Below are positions 18,580 to 27,366 of a stretch of 64,000 nt of DNA, piece after piece. The translations under genes and the position numbers were made by a program. The notes beneath the pieces were generated by a model, which saw only the letters and a list, made by a program, of their open reading frames with translations, searched no databases and was not told where the DNA came from. The stretch spans positions 4,992,739 to 5,056,738 of the forward strand of contig NZ_CP070973.1 in NCBI RefSeq assembly GCF_017086405.1, read 5' to 3'. The first letter of the stretch is position 1; each line of letters opens with the position of its first letter. This DNA comes from Mycobacterium gordonae. GTDB lineage: Bacteria; Actinomycetota; Actinomycetes; Mycobacteriales; Mycobacteriaceae.

Positions 18580-19015
18580 CTGGGTTCGGGGTGGTCGGCG
18601 CGCTAACGACCGCGCGCCGCCCAGGGCGTTGGTGATCCAACCCGGCGTTACCCCGGCGGCGGACGACGCCCTGCGTGCGTCCCAACCTCAAAAGCACCAT
18701 GTGGAGGATGCCAGCGCCCCGGTGGTCATTCCCAAGGATCCCAGCCCGACCCTCGGCAAGGTGAACCAGCGCATCGAGCAGGGTGGGCAATTCAGCCTTC
18801 CGCATCTTCGTGAGGAGCCGGGCGGCACGACATCGCACCACGTACTGCTCAACAACCTGAAGCAGCTTTGGTGGGGGCAGTACGACCGACACGGCGGATT
18901 GCCAGCGTCACCCCTGCCGGATGACGTCACCCAGGAAGAAGCCGAGACGGCGGTGTTGCTCGCGGTGACGCTCGTCGGCTGGTCGAGACCGGGAAAGTGC
19001 AGCCGTAGCTAACTT
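18580..19015. other. No recognisable gene; degraded DNA after the tRNA
   Basis: Open frames exist on both strands (for example 18629-19012 plus and 18548-18892 minus), but none shows a recognisable domain or a convincing ribosome site. The stretch lies between the tRNA and an integrase pseudogene. It is best read as residue of an inserted element. Confidence 0.5.
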
Positions 19016-19832
19016 CTACCCGACTAAACTGACCACGTTCGTCGCGGGGGCGGTGGGCCGCGGCGGCTCCGGCAACGTATTCGCGGCGCGCTCCTCTGGG
19101 ATGTAGTCCGCCTACACCGCCATCGTCACCGCGAGGTCCGCGTGGCCGAGCCACCGACTAAACTGCCACGGGCTTTCTCCGTGTGTAATCTGTTGCGCCG
19201 CAATAGTATGCCGCAAGTCCTGGAGCCGCACTCCCCTAGTCGCCGCGCTAGCGGGCGCGGCTTCCGTTGCGGGGGTGGCTGGTTCGCTCGCCGTGAGCCC
19301 CGCCGCGATGAGCGGGCCGGAACACGCGCCGATAGAACGTTGGCATGTCCACCGGCTCGTCCCAGCCGTGGGCGGCCCGCCGGCGCTTAGCGACGTGGGC
19401 TATTACATCTGCGCTACGCCCCGGCCGCAGCGGCGCCGTGTCGTCGCTGCCACGTGGGTGCATTCCGGCGAGGTGGCAGTCCATCTTCTCCGCGAGCCAG
19501 CCCGGTAGCGGCACCGTGCGTCGGGACTTGCTGGACTTCAACGTCCCGGTCCCCCACCCGCCGCCTTTGCGTTCTTTGGTTCTGGGGGACTCAGGCTCTG
19601 TCCGCCGCGGACGCCGGATGGGCGGTTGACGAGCGCGGCGCGGAACTTCCGGCACCGGGCCGCGTTGATCGCCGCAACCGGCGTACCGCCCGGCTCCGGC
19701 AACACATAGAACTCCAAGCAGCCGCTTGTACTTCGCGGCGGTCGCTACTTTGAGGCCGCCGTTGCCGACTGCGGCCGCTTGTGCGTCGAGCCAACTTTCG
19801 GCGTCGTGAACCATCCCGCGTTTGATGCGCAT
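19016..19832 (-). pseudogene. Tyrosine recombinase/phage-type integrase, decayed
   Basis: Minus-strand reading gives N-terminal SAM-like text (MRIKRGMVHDAESWLDAQA), then a catalytic-domain piece SRRTVPLPGWLAEKM near 19530. In another frame it gives the C-terminal block RLQDLRHTIAAQQI followed by W-F-RWLGHADLAVTMAV-stop-ADYIPEE around 19100-19215. The stop TAG at 19112-19114 occupies the position where family members carry the nucleophilic tyrosine (T-x-VYADY). At least one frameshift separates the blocks. The reading continues past the stop to a natural end at 19016. It points towards the tRNA-Arg gene about 440 bp away, as expected for a tRNA-targeting integrase. Confidence 0.8.
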
Positions 19833-19905
19833 GAGGGTGCATGAAACCCGGGACGGTTCATCTTCCGTTGCGGATTACAACTGACACCGCAACAAGGGAG
19901 CCATC

Positions 19906-20415
19906 TTGACCGCCGCCGGCACCAAACCGAGTGTCTTCGCCGCGGGGCTGCCGACGTTGACCTACGACCTCACCGACACGCCGCAACAGATCGATCCGCA
20001 ATTCCGGGATCCCGCCGGGGATTCACCTGTCCGCACACGGCATCACCGCGGGTCCTTGGGTGAGTTCGACGACTACATCGACGAGATGGCCGCCGACAGA
20101 CGTCGACACCTGACCGATGATCTTCTCTCCGAGCTGATCCGCATAGAGGATGCGGGCGACCGACTTGATGCCGCTGAACTGCGCATGCCGGCGTTCAGCA
20201 TCCTGATCGCCGGGACCGACACCACGCTTAGTCAGTTAAGTACATCGATGCAGGTTCTGGGCGATCGCCCCGACCAGTGGGCGCTGTTGCGCGATCAACT
20301 CAAGATCCTGTCCCAGCGCCTGCCGAACCCGCGACGGACGGGGTCACCGCCATGGAAACCCTTGCTGGTGATGAGCGGAACGACCAGCCTGTCCATCGAT
20401 TTCGACGCCGAGTAG
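19906..20415 (+). pseudogene. Cytochrome P450, internally deleted
   Basis: The reading begins at TTG 19906 behind AAGGGAG and encodes 169 residues. The segment DDLLSELIRIEDAGDRL leads to the I-helix oxygen-binding motif AGTDTT (about residue 103). The last residues (PPWKPLLVMSGTTSLSIDF) are a normal P450 C-terminus. In between, the heme-binding cysteine loop, the ExxR helix and most of the N-terminal half are missing; a usual P450 is about 400 residues. It cannot bind heme and is a relic. It lies 26 bp upstream of the ERG2-like relic on the same strand, so the two once formed an operon. Confidence 0.8.
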
Positions 20416-20441
20416 CGCCACGAGAGACCGAGGAGAGCCCC

Positions 20442-21045
20442 ATGCCCTACTAAATCGATCCCGACGTGTTGGCCCAAGTCGCCAAGAGGTTGTCGGCACA
20501 CCAGTGCAAGGCGGCGAACTCGTCCATCGAGCTGTCGGCATGCTGGCCGAAGCGTATCCCGGACTGATCGATGGCGCTCCGGGTAACTGGGTGGGCAGTA
20601 AGGCGGGCGGCATCCTCGGCAAGGTCCACTTTCTCTACTTCAGTCCTCGTGAGTATGTCGTGATCTTCGGTTCGCCCACGGGGACACAGGGGTTCTCCGG
20701 TCGCTACCAGCGCGTCGAGATACACAAATTCCTACTCGCCGGCCAGATCGATTCCTACGACGTCGAATCCGACGCCCTGCTTCCGTTGCCTCCGCTTCAG
20801 ATAGCCGGCCAGATCGACTCCTATCGATGTGCCCGGAGCCGGGATGGATGGTCAGCCCCCGGGCGTGTCCTCTCTTCCCGGCGAGCACACCTGCCTCGAG
20901 AGAGTACGGCCGTGGCGCAGTCGTTTCCACGCTGCCTTTCGCGATGGTCGACACGCTGCTCTTGTCCCTGGAGGTCGAATCTGTCCGCAGATCGAGTGTT
21001 GAATTCGCAAAGTTGGTCTCAAGACGGTTCCGGCGACGACGCGCT
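20442..21045 (+). pseudogene. ERG2 / sigma-1-receptor-like protein, decayed
   Basis: ATG 20442 follows GAGGAGAG, but the fourth codon is TAA; reading continues as IDPDVLAQVAKR. Further blocks recur in shifted frames: GELVHRAVGMLAEAYPG, then YFSPREYVVIFGSPTGTQGFSGRY and RVEIHKFLLAGQIDSYDVES, then REYGRGAVVSTLPFAMVDTLL near 20910-20970. The order and FFGSP-G-GHSGRY-like motif match ERG2/sterol C8 isomerase and sigma-1-receptor-like proteins. An AGQIDSY-encoding segment is duplicated at 20742 and 20802. There are at least one nonsense mutation and two frameshifts, so no full protein can be made. Confidence 0.7.
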
Positions 21046-21062
21046 GGTCGAGATGATCGCCG

Positions 21063-22886
21063 CTACCTGGCCAGCATGTGCCGCATGGCCGCACCGGTCA
21101 CCGGCGGCGAGTACAGAAACCCTTGTCCGCGGTAGCACTGATGATCGATGAGCACCTGTGCGGCTTCCGCGGTTTCGACACCCTCGGCCACCACGTTGAG
21201 GTTGAAGCCACGGGCGAGAACCATGATCCCGCGCACGATGACCAGATCGCTGGCCTCGGCGCCGAGCCGCCGCACGAACCCCCTGTCGATCTTGAGCGTG
21301 TCGATAGGAAGCGTTTGCAGCAGCGACATAGCGCTGTATCCGGTGCCGAAGTCGTCGATCGCGATCCCGACTCCGATGGCTTTGAGTCCGGCCAGGGTGG
21401 CGCGGGCCGCTTGTAGGTCTTGGACGATGACGTTCTCGGTGATTTCCAGACACACCGAGGAGGCGCCCAGACCATGCTGGCTGATGGTGTCCGCGACGAA
21501 GTCCACAAATCCCCCGGTCACCAGCTGACCGGGCGAGACATTGATTCGCAGCACCAGATCACGGCCCAGTCCGGCGGACCGCCAGCCCGCGAATTCCTGA
21601 CAGGCCGAACGCAACACCCATCTATCCAATTCGCCTGCGAGATTGACGGATTCGGCGACCGGAATGAACAGATCGGGTGGCAGCAAGCCACGGGTCGGGT
21701 GCTGCCAGCGGACCAGGGCTTCCACCCCGATGATCGAGCGGGTCCGCAGGTCCACCTCGGGCAGATAGACCAGCCGCAATGCGTCGGATTCGATACCGCT
21801 GCGCAGGTGCAACTCGATATCGTTGCGCAGTTCGCTTCGTTGGGACATGTCCGCTGTGAAGGCCGCGACGCCGTCGCCGCCGGCGTGCTTGGCCGCCAGG
21901 ACGGCTTGATCCGCCCGGCGGATGAGGTTCGACGGCGTGTCTATTCCGGGCGTGGCGCACGCGGTGCCGATGCTGACGGTACGGGTGAGCACTTCGCCAC
22001 CGATGGACACGTGTTCCTTGAACTGGTCGCTGAGTCGCTCGGCGAAGCGCACCGCGGCATCGGGGCTCATCGGGGGCGGTGGCACTATGACGAATTCGTC
22101 GCCGCCCAGTCGTGCGATCAGGCTGTCACTGACGCACGCCGAACGAAGTCGCTGGGCGAACACCTGGATGAACTGGTCTCCGGCGGCGTGGCCCAGGTAA
22201 TCGTTGATGGTCTTCAGGCGGTCGAGGTCGAGGAACAACGCGGCGACGGGGCCGCGTTGGCCGGCAGCCAGTCGCTGGTCAAGATGGCGTAGCAGCGCCC
22301 GACGATTGTGGAGGCCGGTCAGATCGTCGTGGTCGGCGAGGTGGCGGAGCTGCGTTTCGGCGGCCACCCGAGCCTGCACTTGGGCGAACAGGCTGCCGAT
22401 CGCCATCAGTGCGTTCAGTTCGGCCTGGTGCCACTCCCGATCGCCGTACTTGACGAACCCCAGCACGCCGGTCGTGACCTCCGCCGAGATCAGCGGCACG
22501 GCGGCCAGGGACGTTTCCATGATCTGGCGGCCTTCCCGGATGCGTTGTTGGTAGTCGTCGGAGGCCGGATCCGGCCGAAGGACCAGCGGCTCCTTGGCGT
22601 ACTTGGCCGACGCGAACACCGGGTCAGCATCGGCGAAATAGATCAGCGCAAGCGGATCGGGGTCCGGTATGTCATGGCGCGGCGGCCATTCGGCCACCAG
22701 CCTCGTCGCGTCGATGTCGTGATCGTTGTGACGCAGGAAGCTGACATCGACGCCCAACTGGTCCACCAGATAGGCCAGCACCCGCCGGCTGACCTCGACC
22801 GACGTGCCGGCGTCGGCAGCGATGAGTTGGTTGGCGACGGCGGTGACGATCTGGTCGAGCCGATGCGGTATGGCGTAATCCTGCAT
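21063..22886 (-). CDS. GAF-GGDEF-EAL protein, c-di-GMP turnover (Rv1354c-like)
   Basis: The protein is 607 residues from ATG 22886 (MQDYAIPHRLDQ); the frame is open to 23333, but that part is a shadow of the neighbouring gene. The N-terminal sensory GAF-like region spans residues about 20-190. The GGDEF domain has intact LGGDEFVIV near 300, indicating diguanylate cyclase activity. The EAL domain starts at VEALVRWQHP near 400 and has DDFGTGYS near 530, both typical of active phosphodiesterases. M. tuberculosis Rv1354c has this organisation and was shown to be bifunctional. It lies 19 bp after the MoeY-like gene, so co-transcription is likely. Confidence 0.9.
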   Translation of the reverse strand: MQDYAIPHRLDQIVTAVANQLIAADAGTSVEVSRRVLAYLVDQLGVDVSFLRHNDHDIDATRLVAEWPPRHDIPDPDPLALIYFADADPVFASAKYAKEPLVLRPDPASDDYQQRIREGRQIMETSLAAVPLISAEVTTGVLGFVKYGDREWHQAELNALMAIGSLFAQVQARVAAETQLRHLADHDDLTGLHNRRALLRHLDQRLAAGQRGPVAALFLDLDRLKTINDYLGHAAGDQFIQVFAQRLRSACVSDSLIARLGGDEFVIVPPPPMSPDAAVRFAERLSDQFKEHVSIGGEVLTRTVSIGTACATPGIDTPSNLIRRADQAVLAAKHAGGDGVAAFTADMSQRSELRNDIELHLRSGIESDALRLVYLPEVDLRTRSIIGVEALVRWQHPTRGLLPPDLFIPVAESVNLAGELDRWVLRSACQEFAGWRSAGLGRDLVLRINVSPGQLVTGGFVDFVADTISQHGLGASSVCLEITENVIVQDLQAARATLAGLKAIGVGIAIDDFGTGYSAMSLLQTLPIDTLKIDRGFVRRLGAEASDLVIVRGIMVLARGFNLNVVAEGVETAEAAQVLIDHQCYRGQGFLYSPPVTGAAMRHMLAR

Positions 22887-22905
22887 TTTACGAAGTCTGT
22901 GACTC

Positions 22906-25038
22906 TCAGTGAGTTCCAAGCCGGCGCCGGCGGCTGCGCACCGACGGTGGCGGCGCGTGAAAAAGCCTGAAAACAAGCACCTCATGCTCATTCTCTGCGG
23001 GTTCGGCCAGGGCACGCAGCTCACGCTGCAGGCGGAGCAGCTCGGCGGCGAACAGTGGTGACGCCTTCTGCAGATCTTCTCTTGTGCAGCCGTAGAGAAA
23101 GATCGGCGACACTGGCTGGACGGCCAGCCCGCATTGTTGGGCGGCGATCCATACCGCCTGCATCGCCGACCCGCCCCGGGCGAAATCGACGAGGCGGGTG
23201 CCCTCGACGTAAACGATGGCAATCGCCGAACTCGTCGACACCCGCTCGGCCATGTTCGTCCCGAGTGCGGCACCGGCATCCCATTCGGCCAGCCGCGCAA
23301 TGACATCCGACCGGCGCAACACCTCAAGGACACCCATTCCGCCGGGATCGAGTTCCAGGCTGCGGACGTCGATGCCGGTGTCCGCCGAGGGATCCCCGGG
23401 CCAACGCAGCTCGGAGATCATCTCTGCATGAAGCCTCGGGGTCAGATAGCGGATGCGATCCGCCGCGGCCAAAATCTCTGCCGCCCGGTCGATCTCGCCG
23501 CGCTCCGACAGCAACCGCAACCGCGCGCCTTCGGTCGCGGCGGCACCTTCGAGCAACTCCACCGTCCCAGGGTCGATCGGAGTCGGGGTGCCGCAGTAGC
23601 GGTTGGTGGCCCGCAGCAGCATGGCTTCATAGAGGGCGGCCAGGCTCGGTTCATCGGCCCGGCCGAAGCGCAGAGTCGCCTGCAATGGTGAGTTCGGCTG
23701 CGTCGTATCGAATTCGACGGGTCCCAGCACCTGGTGAACCGCGGCCGCGATCCGCGCATTGAACATCGCCGCACCGAGCGCCACCGCGCTGCCCCGGAAC
23801 GCGATGTCCATCATCGAGGTGTGTTCCGGCGCCAGTCGCACGGTGAGCGAGTCCGCCTCGGCGACAACATGCCAAGGCTGCGCATTGCCGCCGGACGGCG
23901 CGCAGATCGCTGCCTCGGCCACGACCTCGCTGACCCGTCGTTGCACGTCCGGCGCATCGGTCGGCGCCAACTCCGGTGTCGCTGCGGCCCCGTCATCCAC
24001 CGCGGCGGGCTCCGCCAAGCGATCCAGCGCGGCGTTGACATCGACGCGCACCCTCCCGGAATCGAGTGGCTCCCCCAGACCGATCCGACGCACGGCGTTC
24101 GTCACCGTCGCGGCGCCGATCCAGATGTCCCCGGCCAGCTGAGGCCAACCCGATATCGTCTGGCCGACCTCTACCAACGAAGCCGCGCCACGTGTGGAAA
24201 GCTGTTTGCCGTCAAGGATATTGAGAACATAGGGCACCTTGTCTCGGGTCGTCAGCCCACTCAGCGTGCCCGCGTCGATATCGCCGAGCAGGCCGTGCAG
24301 TATCGGCCGCCCCGGGTCGATGTCGTAGCGCTCGACGTCCACCAGGCCACGGTCACTGGTCGCCATCAGCACCGGCACGCACTGGGCGCGCGCCGATTGC
24401 CGCAACAACACTTTCATGTCCAGCGAGTCACACTCTTCTACAACGACATCGAGGCCGTCGAGGAACTCTCCAATCGACTGATGCGAGAGGCCGGCGGTCA
24501 CCACCTCGACGACCAGGTATGGATCCAACTCCGCGATCCGGCGGGCGGCGACGGTCGCTTTGTTGAGGCCGATGTCGAGCACAGTGGCGGGCACCCGGTT
24601 CAGATTCGACAGCTCGAGCTCATCGAAATCGGCCAGTCGTATTGTGCCACAGGCTCCTTCGGCGGCGAGCGTGTAGGCAACCGCGTGGCCGGCGCTGACG
24701 CCGACGACACCGACCCGCAGGTCGTTCAACACGTCCTGCTCCTCGGCGGTGATGAGATGCCTGTTCCGGTCCAGCCGCGCGGCGCGGAAAGCCCGAGGAC
24801 CGAGTACGGCAACCGCCGTACGCCGCCAGGGGTAGTACGCCCACCGTTTGGTTTCACCGAGCAGATCCGGGTCGGCCCGCGGCAACGAGCGCCGTGCGGT
24901 GTCGAGCTGATCTGCAAACCGGTCGATCCACCGGATGTCCGGATCTGACCGGAGCCGATCGAGCGCAAGACGATCCCCGGAGTCATCTTCAGACAGCACG
25001 AGGGCTTGGCAGGTCTCGCAGTCGGGCGCCTCGTTCAC
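22906..25038 (-). CDS. moeY: ThiF/E1-like adenylating domain fused to nitroreductase domain (MoeY-like, Rv1355c)
   Basis: This is a 710-residue two-domain protein. Residues about 95-330 carry a ThiF/MoeB-type nucleotide-binding motif (VGVVGVSAGHAVAYTLAAEG, then DFDELELSNLNR). Residues about 365-690 form a nitroreductase-like flavin domain beginning RRVSEVVAEAAICAPSGGNAQPW. The name MoeY was given by similarity to molybdopterin adenylating enzymes, but a role in molybdenum cofactor synthesis is unproven. A modified peptide or small molecule could be the substrate. No CxxC zinc pairs of MoeB were noticed. It overlaps the upstream GNAT-like gene by four bases (ATGA) and precedes the c-di-GMP gene, the same pairing as Rv1355c-Rv1354c. 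Confidence 0.82.
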   Translation of the reverse strand: MNEAPDCETCQALVLSEDDSGDRLALDRLRSDPDIRWIDRFADQLDTARRSLPRADPDLLGETKRWAYYPWRRTAVAVLGPRAFRAARLDRNRHLITAEEQDVLNDLRVGVVGVSAGHAVAYTLAAEGACGTIRLADFDELELSNLNRVPATVLDIGLNKATVAARRIAELDPYLVVEVVTAGLSHQSIGEFLDGLDVVVEECDSLDMKVLLRQSARAQCVPVLMATSDRGLVDVERYDIDPGRPILHGLLGDIDAGTLSGLTTRDKVPYVLNILDGKQLSTRGAASLVEVGQTISGWPQLAGDIWIGAATVTNAVRRIGLGEPLDSGRVRVDVNAALDRLAEPAAVDDGAAATPELAPTDAPDVQRRVSEVVAEAAICAPSGGNAQPWHVVAEADSLTVRLAPEHTSMMDIAFRGSAVALGAAMFNARIAAAVHQVLGPVEFDTTQPNSPLQATLRFGRADEPSLAALYEAMLLRATNRYCGTPTPIDPGTVELLEGAAATEGARLRLLSERGEIDRAAEILAAADRIRYLTPRLHAEMISELRWPGDPSADTGIDVRSLELDPGGMGVLEVLRRSDVIARLAEWDAGAALGTNMAERVSTSSAIAIVYVEGTRLVDFARGGSAMQAVWIAAQQCGLAVQPVSPIFLYGCTREDLQKASPLFAAELLRLQRELRALAEPAENEHEVLVFRLFHAPPPSVRSRRRRLGTH

Positions 25039-25790
25039 CGGCCGGTGCCTGCACTCGCAATGGCGACGCCACTCGACGCCTCCGCGTACCTCATCAGTTC
25101 GCTCGTCTCCGTAAACATTCTCGAGAGTTGTTTGGGATCAGCATGGTTAGCGATGGTGCTGCGGTCCCACCACATCATCTTGGTCCGGTAACGCTCGTCC
25201 GGGTAAGCCACCGCTGGGATCGTCGTTGCCACAACTCCCCCCGAAGCACGCCACCGGTCCAACACGTGCGCCGCGGCCGTCGCCATCACGAACTGAACCC
25301 CTAACAGGGCCATGATCGGTAACGCCGTACGGGCCAGGGCTGTCGCTATGGCATCGCGGTGAGGAGACTCACTGTCAGCCCATGCCGACTTCACCTCGAC
25401 GACGCCGAACGGCACCCGATCATTGATCATCTTGCGAACCGCAACCGCACCCGGACTACCTTCCCATTCGATCACAGCATGCGAGTCATCGGCTGACCAC
25501 AGCGGCCCCACGACCCGGGCGCCCCCGACGACGCGGTCCCGATTATCTACCGCCGCGAAAAATAACTCGGTGTCGGCACCATCCCGGATTGCGTCAATAT
25601 TCAAAGTACGTTCCACACCGTGTTTGGCATAGCTGAGAACTGCGCCAGCTAGGTATTCAGTCCATAAAGTAGGATCGAGTCCAGGATTCGATGCGACGAG
25701 TCTGCAATTTGCGTCGGGAAGCCGAAAACTCAGGTTTTCCCGAAAAGGCAACCTCGGCGGCGCAAAGGAATCGCATGCGGCGGTGGTCAT
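25035..25790 (-). CDS. GNAT / autoinducer-synthase-like hypothetical protein
   Basis: This 251-residue protein has no signal peptide. The central region (residues about 65-180: ELFFAAVDNRDRVVGGARVVGP, then VVEVKSAWAD, then ALARTALPIMALLGVQFVMATAAAHVLDRW) has the strand-helix pattern of acyl-homoserine-lactone-synthase-like GNAT folds. No complete acyl-CoA pyrophosphate loop was recognised, so enzymatic activity is inferred only from fold. It is translationally coupled to the MoeY-like gene. The pair may form a small-molecule or signal module feeding the adjacent c-di-GMP enzyme. Upstream lies a terminator-like hairpin that separates it from the biosynthetic operon. Confidence 0.6.
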   Translation of the reverse strand: MTTAACDSFAPPRLPFRENLSFRLPDANCRLVASNPGLDPTLWTEYLAGAVLSYAKHGVERTLNIDAIRDGADTELFFAAVDNRDRVVGGARVVGPLWSADDSHAVIEWEGSPGAVAVRKMINDRVPFGVVEVKSAWADSESPHRDAIATALARTALPIMALLGVQFVMATAAAHVLDRWRASGGVVATTIPAVAYPDERYRTKMMWWDRSTIANHADPKQLSRMFTETSELMRYAEASSGVAIASAGTGR

Positions 25791-25929
25791 TATTCTCCAA
25801 TCTGTCGAACCGTGGGGCAGTTTGAATTACCGGTAAGAAGGTTTACCCGAAATTCAACTGTGTCCCGCGGTTTGGGCCTCGCAGCCCGTCAGCGGATCCG
25901 CTGGTCGGACCCTTGTTGCACACCCCAGA

Positions 25930-25959
25930 CATTTCAAAATAACCGGGAAGAAAACCCGG
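25930..25959 (-). terminator. Putative rho-independent terminator for the minus-strand biosynthetic operon
   Basis: On the minus strand CCGGG (25959-25955) and CCCGG (25947-25943) can pair around a 7-base loop, followed by TTATTTTG. The hairpin with U-rich tail is unusual in this GC-rich region. It lies about 240 bp past the beta-lactamase-like stop and 140 bp before the GNAT-like start. The rest of the 400-bp gap (25791-26196) shows no gene or metal box. Confidence 0.5.
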
Positions 25960-26196
25960 CGCGCACTTTCCGGCCGCGGAACGGGATCTCATCGTGAGTC
26001 ACAGTGGGTGGGGCGGCGAAAATGTCAGAATGCGGCACCGGAGGCAGTCGAGGTCTGCGTTATAGCGCTTTGTCACTGTCTTGCCTGTGGATGATCCGGC
26101 CACTAGCGATTGACGTGATCATGAGAGGCCGGTTCGCTCCGGATTGCACGACGTCCGCAAGGCCACCAACGATGAGATATTCGCGGCGACCCAGCG

Positions 26197-27366
26197 CTAC
26201 CCGGCGCGCAGCTCCTGCGCCACCGCGTCGAAGGCCCGCAAGGTATCCAACATGTGTGGCTCGTGCGAATGCGACTGGGTGGAGAGCTTGGCGGCGACCA
26301 TCTCCGCCGAGCGGTCGACGTAGATCATCTGGCCGCACATGCCCAAGCACAACACGACGTTGCTGCCCGGGCAGGGAAACCACATCTGGTTGCGGTACAT
26401 GCCACCGGGCATCTCATCGTTGTCCGGGTTCGCGGCGAACGCCTGCCGCGAGTCGGGACCGCCCGCGAAGGTGTCGGCCAGCCACGCCGCCGGCACGACC
26501 TGCTCCCCGGTCAACGAGACACCCTCGCGCAGGAAAAGCGAGCCGAACCGGATCATGTCGGCCAGACATCCGCTGATCCCGCCGTCGAACAACCCGGTGC
26601 CCGCCGAGTCGACGCCGATCGTGGCGTCGCACTGGGCGCCGATGCGGCCCCACAGCAATTCCGACATCAGTTCGGGCATCCGCTGGGCGCCGGCGACCTC
26701 GCAGATCCAGCCGAGCACATCGGTTTCGCAGGAACGGTATTCGAAGGGTCCGCCGTGCGGTGACTTGCGTCGCAGGGTCAGCAGGAAATCCTGCAGCGTG
26801 GCGGGTGCGTCCGGACGGTTCCGGGGCGCCCAGCCCATCGCCTGGTCGAGGAGATGAATCTCCGCGGCCGGGTCGTCGTAGTTCTCGGAAAACGCGATGC
26901 CGGAACGCATATCCAGCAGGTGGCGTACCGTCGCTCCCGCGTAACCGCAATCCGCAAGAGCGGGAACGAAATTCGTGACCGGCGCGTCGAGCCGGATCGC
27001 ACCGTCCTCGTGCAGCACGCCGACTACGGCGGCGACCAGTGATTTGCTCACCGAGAACAGCAGGTGCCTTGTCTGAGCCTGCATACCGTCCAGGTATTCC
27101 TCGGTCATCATCGATCCACGGCAGGCGACGGCCCACCCGTCGGTCGCGGTGGCGGCCATCACCGCGCCCACCGTGGTCACCGCCCCACCGGTGCTGGCCA
27201 CCGGGATGTCCGCCAAAGCGGCCCCGGTTGCGGGTAAGGCGGCGACCGGGCCCGACCTCCGCGAGATCACCGCGGTGGGCACGAAATCTTCGACGTGCTG
27301 GAATGACCACTTCGCGTAGGGCGCCGACAACCAGTTGTCCAGCGAGATGCCGGCCGGGGCGCTCAC
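26197..27366 (-). CDS. Beta-lactamase-fold serine hydrolase of the metallophore cluster
   Basis: This 389-residue class C/6-aminohexanoate-dimer-hydrolase-like protein has the active-site SxxK as SVSKSL near residue 109. The second motif region YRSCETDVLGW near 208 supplies the Tyr (Y-x-S instead of Y-x-N). A later GGMYRNQMWF segment is typical of NylB-like enzymes. No signal peptide is evident, so it is probably cytosolic. Enzymes of this fold hydrolyse or transfer amide and ester acyl groups. Beside an ATP-grasp ligase and NRPSs it may trim, release or transacylate the peptide product. The ATG overlaps the ATP-grasp stop (ATGA), so the two are made together. Confidence 0.75.
   Translation of the reverse strand: MSAPAGISLDNWLSAPYAKWSFQHVEDFVPTAVISRRSGPVAALPATGAALADIPVASTGGAVTTVGAVMAATATDGWAVACRGSMMTEEYLDGMQAQTRHLLFSVSKSLVAAVVGVLHEDGAIRLDAPVTNFVPALADCGYAGATVRHLLDMRSGIAFSENYDDPAAEIHLLDQAMGWAPRNRPDAPATLQDFLLTLRRKSPHGGPFEYRSCETDVLGWICEVAGAQRMPELMSELLWGRIGAQCDATIGVDSAGTGLFDGGISGCLADMIRFGSLFLREGVSLTGEQVVPAAWLADTFAGGPDSRQAFAANPDNDEMPGGMYRNQMWFPCPGSNVVLCLGMCGQMIYVDRSAEMVAAKLSTQSHSHEPHMLDTLRAFDAVAQELRAG

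Noticed and set aside
23734..24948. Plus-strand 404-residue open frame
   Set aside because: Antisense to the MoeY-like gene, Arg/His-rich with no recognisable domain.
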